Shown: positions 60,301 through 64,000 of the stretch, one piece after another
Layout: each line of letters starts with the position of its first letter
Numbering within the stretch: the first letter of the stretch is position 1
Assembly: GCA_000611775.1 (NCBI GenBank)
Contig: KK106985.1
Location: 1,970,291 to 2,034,290, forward strand
Direction: 5' to 3'
Source: Umbilicaria muhlenbergii
Taxonomy: Eukaryota > Ascomycota > Lecanoromycetes > Umbilicariales > Umbilicariaceae
DNA length: 64,000 nucleotides
Translations under genes and position numbers: made by a program
Notes under the pieces: model-generated
What the model was told of the DNA's origin: nothing
Seen by the model: the letters and a program-made list of their open reading frames with translations, nothing else
The model's database searches: none

Positions 60301-60404
60301 GATATCTAGTGCTGTAGCATTTTGAGGAACCAGACATTGACTAACTGCTAAATATCGATCATAGATGTTGAGATGGTCTGATTTGAACCCACCACTATCT
60401 CTGC
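57353..60404. other. 3-kb gene-poor stretch
   Basis: No frame here has a recognised domain. A candidate at 59716-59976 is listed separately. Short frames at 57810-58229 plus, 58009-58422 minus and 59045-59422 plus show no domain, signal or splicing pattern. The left end is the promoter of the Ser/Thr-rich gene; the right end is the 3' side of the transporter. Confidence 0.5.
59716..59976 (-). CDS. Candidate exon of a small membrane or secreted protein
   Basis: A weak candidate. The minus-strand frame reads SVLGLFLIATPLAASVSVSM near its start, then a polar middle (RNSKARQPEDDIARFWDMRG), and ends in a hydrophobic run (MFSAMVILLVLLGYLG). Two hydrophobic ends would suit a small membrane protein or the last exon of one. 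The frame starts with TTG, not ATG, so an upstream exon would be needed; I could not find one that keeps phase. It may equally be chance. Confidence 0.2.
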   Translation of the reverse strand: MRAFGSVLGLFLIATPLAASVSVSMTMGRNSKARQPEDDIARFWDMRGNTIRYAEEIPEGLPVSPKARWQMFSAMVILLVLLGYLG

Positions 60405-63291
60405 TCACACTTTGTCCTCCGTATAAGGCGCCCGACCCACCTGCGCCTCGTCATCGCCAAAACCATGCGTAGTAGAGCGACCCACTGGCGCAACATTGCC
60501 GCTAGCGCTAAGTTTAGTGGCGGCAACCGGCTTATCACCTCTATCCTCGAGCGCGTTCATTTGCTCCTCCGTAGCATTGTATTGTCGGAACAACAGCCAG
60601 AACACGACTGCTGCAACAATGGTAGCGCAACACAGGCCTGTGTACATCCAAACAAGCTTAGGGTCCTTGGCTGTCGGTGAAAGTGCAATTCCAAGAGCAG
60701 AACCAAAAGCGGTGGTGAGAAGGAACATGGACATGACAAAAGATTTCATGGACGGAGGGGCCTTGGTGAAGGCATACTCGAGCCCAGTGATGCTAGCAAA
60801 GATTTCGGAGAGACCGATGAGCAGGTAGGCGGGAGTCTGCACAGCAACATGGATGTGGTTTGGTTCTATGCTCGGTCAGTGTACTTAAGCATGTTTAGTA
60901 GTCGATAAGAGACTTACCGTCACCGTTGGCAGCAGGACAGTCGAGTGGAGCTTCGTAACAAGGAGGCGCTTGATAAATAAGATGCTGGACGATTGCAGCG
61001 TATGCCATCGCGAGTGCAGCGAACACGAATCCCATGGTGATGCGAGTGATGGGTCTGAAGGGAATCCCAATCTTTCGGAGGAACGGATAGAGTAGACGAT
61101 CACAGATAGGTATAAAGATAATGATCGTCAGTGGATCAATATTCTGCATGATGTCGTTGGGAATGCCGTGGAGTTGCATAACAGCAGCTGAGAAAAGTCA
61201 GCAATGTTCAATACAAGAAAATCCCAGGCGCAATGTCATAGAAATTTGAAGTCCTCATTCCGGGGCCAACTCGACAGCAGAACACCCAGAAGGTGTATCG
61301 GATAGCCAGTAAATGAATCGTAAAAGGAAGGTATCCTTCAATTTCAAATTCAGGACTCCTGCTTGTCTCTTGAGTTGCCGAGGGGCCCCTGGCTGCTCAC
61401 TTCCATCGCCTTGTCCGTGCACCTGGGGAATTGCTTGTAGATTTCTTGTACAACAATGAGACAAGACCTACCTTGGGAGATGAAGTTGTTCAACATTTGA
61501 GAATACACAACCCAGTAAATTGGGTAAAAAACAAAGACTCTGCAAGCCACAAGTGCTCGCTTGATCTCGTCAATGAAAAGGTCGTTCCATGGGGTTTTGT
61601 ACTTCCGGCCATACTCCTCTTGATATGATGGTTTGGCAGCATCTACCAACCGGATTAGCAGAGCTCCTCGCACAGCTCAGGTCCGCCACCTACCCATTTT
61701 GCCTTTGTTCCTCAGCCCAATCCACATAGCTCGGAATGCGTTGATGATGATGGACCCCTTCGGGGGTCGTACAACATAATGTTTCTTTCCAACAACTACT
61801 ACGACGAGGCCCACGACAAACGTTAGAAAGCAAAGTAGGTAAGCCGTCCAGAAGCCGGTTTTCTGCTCCATTTCTGTGGTTGCGATTGACGAGAGGGATC
61901 CTATGTTGATACATAGATAGAATATCCTTGGAAATGCGTCAGCATGGCTCCAAAATCTTGCTCTGGGGAACGGACATGTATATGCGCTGCACTGTGACAG
62001 CAGGATCAACGATAACTCTCTCTCCGTTCTTCTCAACACGAAGCGTCATCTTAGTGCCTCGGTATTGCTCAGCGATAAGAGGGCTGACGTTCGACTTGAT
62101 GCCACCTGTGCCGATACCAATGATGATCATTGCGGCAATCAGGCCACCTAGAGCGGCGCCATGTTCGATAGACGTAGGCAGAGAAGTGACAAAAAGAATC
62201 AAGATGCCAAACATGTAGACGATGGCGAAGTAAAGTATGGTGTTATACCTCCCCAGATACTATGAGCTGTTAACCACATGTAACGAATAGTAATGTGAAC
62301 CTATAAACCAACCTGGTCAGCTACGATGGCACCCCCAATGGGCGTCACCTGTGTATCTTAATCAGTAGTGTTCTGGCTGGATAGCAGCAGTGGCAGTGTC
62401 TACATACATAGCACCAGAACTGTAGTAAGCTTTGTCAGTGGTGCGTTCAACATACTGAGAGGGGCGCCACGTACCTGGAAGAAATCGGACAATCCGGTCG
62501 CACCTGTTTGACCAAGGCCTGTTTGCCAATTAGTACCAGGCTGATAGGAAAGCGAGCCATTAAGACAAGTGGCCATTTTGAAGCAGAGATATCTGGGAGA
62601 TCCTCAGCTGCGAAATAAGAACGAACAGCACATCATCGTTCAGTATTTGAGGGATCCTCAGCCAAAACAACATGAACAGTACATGGTCATTCAGTAAGGC
62701 AAGAGTGCAGTGGTAGAGCTCAATGACTGGAGCTTTGCATCTGCGCATGTGATCCTCTTCGAAATTCTTACCGCAAATATAAAATCAAGGGGGGCCCGTT
62801 CATCGGAAGACTGCCACTTGTTCTAATGGGTCGCCTATATGTTCTTCAAGGAAACTTGTTGCCCTACCTATTGCGCCGGGGAGGCCGTTTGGGTCATTGT
62901 ATGAGTTCTGGATGTAATTCTGGAAAGGACCCGACAGCCCATAGAAGGCGAATCGTTCGCACAACTCAATCACTGCGACAAGGAAAGCCGACCAGGGCAG
63001 CTTGTCTGATACGTGGCGGAGCGTGTGTTTCTCCTCCTCCGTCGGTTCGTCAGCCTCGAGTGACGAGACACTGCTTGCATGGCCATGCATTTTCTCCTCC
63101 ATTGCGACAGGCATAGTTCGAATCACGCCAATCTCGGTGCCTCCCGCCATGTCTTGCATACTCGATTTACGAGGCTGGACTTCGGTGGCATGAACGCTGA
63201 CGGCAACGTTAGCAAGGTGCGACATGTAGCTGATGTGAGATTCTCGCATTGGAAATGCCTACCCCGCAAGATCGCCCACACGTTCCGACAT
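60405..63291 (-). CDS. PTR2: Proton-coupled oligopeptide transporter (POT/PTR2)
   Basis: A plasma-membrane di/tripeptide transporter of the POT family. Ten exons on the minus strand: 63291-63263, 63196-62868, 62518-62475, 62419-62408 (12 bases), 62348-62313, 62259-61976, 61926-61694, 61642-61472, 61187-60918 and 60865-60405; all phases close, giving 622 residues. Motifs include ELCERFAFYGLSGPFQNYI in TM1, FWCY-VTPIGGAIVADQ-YLGRY, GIGTGGIKSNVSPLIAEQ and FYLCINIGSLSS. A large loop with an EEYGRKYKTPWNDL helix follows. The C-terminal tail is hydrophilic. The first exon (MSERVGDLAG) is favoured because TGCTAAC and a CAG acceptor lie just before exon 2. An ATG at 63249 would give an unspliced alternative start. 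Introns 61188-61471 (284) and 62519-62867 (349) are unusually long. Confidence 0.9.
62408..62419 (-). other. 12-base exon of the peptide transporter (FWCY)
   Basis: The exon reads TTC TGG TGC TAT, flanked by CTACAG upstream and GTATGT downstream. It supplies the FWCY of the conserved run between helices 1 and 2; skipping it keeps the frame but deletes four conserved residues. Confidence 0.75.
62590..62695. repeat. ~54-bp imperfect duplication inside the long transporter intron
   Basis: Two copies, each with (G)GATCCTCAGC, GAACAG(C/T)ACAT and TCATTCAGTA or a close variant, lie about 54 bases apart in the intron 62519-62867. This partly explains why that intron is so long. Confidence 0.7.
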
Positions 63292-64000
63292 CTCGATGCT
63301 GACGCGCGCAGGCAGTAATCGGTACTCTTGATTCTTTGGAAAGAACCGCGACCTGAATGTGGCCATAGCATGTGGGAAGTGGTCAAGTAAATAGCTCTGA
63401 GGCCTTCCGAGCTGGCCCAGTGGCCCACACCGCTGTAACCTAAATTGCCTGCATGCTTGTCCATGCTTATCTCCACAACGGCCGTGACAAGTGAGCACAA
63501 GCCTCGTGCAGGAAGCACCGCAGATAGAGTGGTGTAAGGACATTGGACCCAGAATTGCATGCCAAGCCAGGAGCCCCGTTGGCTACCTTAAGGTACCTTA
63601 TCCACCCACGCCACCATGCATGGAGGCGAAAATAGAGCTCGTCCAATCACGAGCATCCTTCTTCGGTTCTTCTTCGGCGCTGTTCTTTGCTCCTTCCGCC
63701 TCGGCAGCTCAGCTGCGAATCAGCACCTTTCCATATTTCCATTACCTACCTCCCGCTTTGATCTACATCCCCTTCTACTCGTACTATCGAGTTGGAGCAT
63801 GTCCATTAGCAGCCCCACCAGATATATAATTTTACGTATAAGGACCTCGGATCGCACTGCCATAGGTGTCGACTATCGTCCTCTTTCCAGTGAGGATCAA
63901 CAAATATCAAGAGGGTCCCCCAGACCCTCAGTCGTCTTAACGAAGCTGTGAGTGCTGGTTTACCGACAAAGGCGTCGTGCCATTCTCAGTGAACTGGAGC
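63292..64000. other. Upstream region of the peptide transporter to window end
   Basis: About 700 bases that should contain the PTR2 promoter. Overlapping plus-strand frames (63491-63951) are Ser/Pro/Phe-rich and lack any family feature. No gene start recognised before the window ends. Confidence 0.5.

Noticed and set aside
63491-63951. Plus-strand frames near the window end
   Set aside because: Low-complexity Ser/Pro/Phe content, no domain or splice pattern, and located in the expected promoter of the transporter.
1-64000. CRISPR array, rRNA operon, intact transposon or retroelement
   Set aside because: No regular direct-repeat array, no rRNA-like sequence and no transposase, reverse transcriptase or long terminal repeats were seen on either strand.

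Overview
The window looks like a chromosomal segment of a filamentous ascomycete (Pezizomycotina). Introns are short (mostly 47-70 bases) with GT..AG ends and CTAAC/CTGAC-type branch points close to the acceptor. Genes are packed on both strands, and there is a Zn2Cys6 regulator, a fungal-type P450 and a fungal STIMATE-like membrane protein. I cannot place it more finely than Pezizomycotina. Gene models were spliced by hand from reading frame, splice signals and family conservation, so exon ends are predictions.

Layout. 1-22.6 kb is mostly housekeeping: the COG4 C-terminus (cut by the window start), RQC2/NEMF, the SUA5 tRNA-modification enzyme, a GFA-fold protein, the cohesin kleisin RAD21/SCC1 (with two separase-type sites), a PMR1-type Ca2+/Mn2+ ATPase, coatomer zeta, a STIMATE-like five-helix membrane protein, SF3B6/p14 and a cytochrome P450. 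22.6-31.7 kb is a gene-poor island. Its one recognisable element is a degenerate-looking Myb/SANT-like locus (about 23.9-25.6 kb) with internal tandem duplications. 31.7-35.4 kb is a seven-exon Zn2Cys6 transcription factor with a predicted GC-AG intron. 36.1-40.8 kb has two coiled-coil proteins of unknown function. 41.6-43.6 kb holds the ribosomal proteins eL30 and uL16 side by side. 43.8-54.5 kb has a secreted App1-family protein, flotillin, an unknown protein, prohibitin-2, CstF-64 and a short-chain dehydrogenase. 55.6-57.4 kb encodes a secreted Ser/Thr-rich repeat protein. 57.4-60.4 kb is nearly empty. 60.4-63.3 kb is a ten-exon POT/PTR2 peptide transporter with a 12-base exon.

How they work together. 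There is no obvious metabolic cluster; the P450 and dehydrogenase stand alone. Several genes share secretory or membrane roles (COG4, zeta-COP, PMR1, flotillin), others RNA or translation roles (RQC2, SUA5, SF3B6, CstF-64, eL30, uL16), which is ordinary for a core chromosome arm. The points most worth a second look are unusual gene structures (very short exons, a GC-AG intron, inflated introns), the Myb-like duplicated locus, the separase-like sites in RAD21 and a few lineage-type proteins without assigned function. I saw no rRNA, tRNA, CRISPR or intact mobile element.
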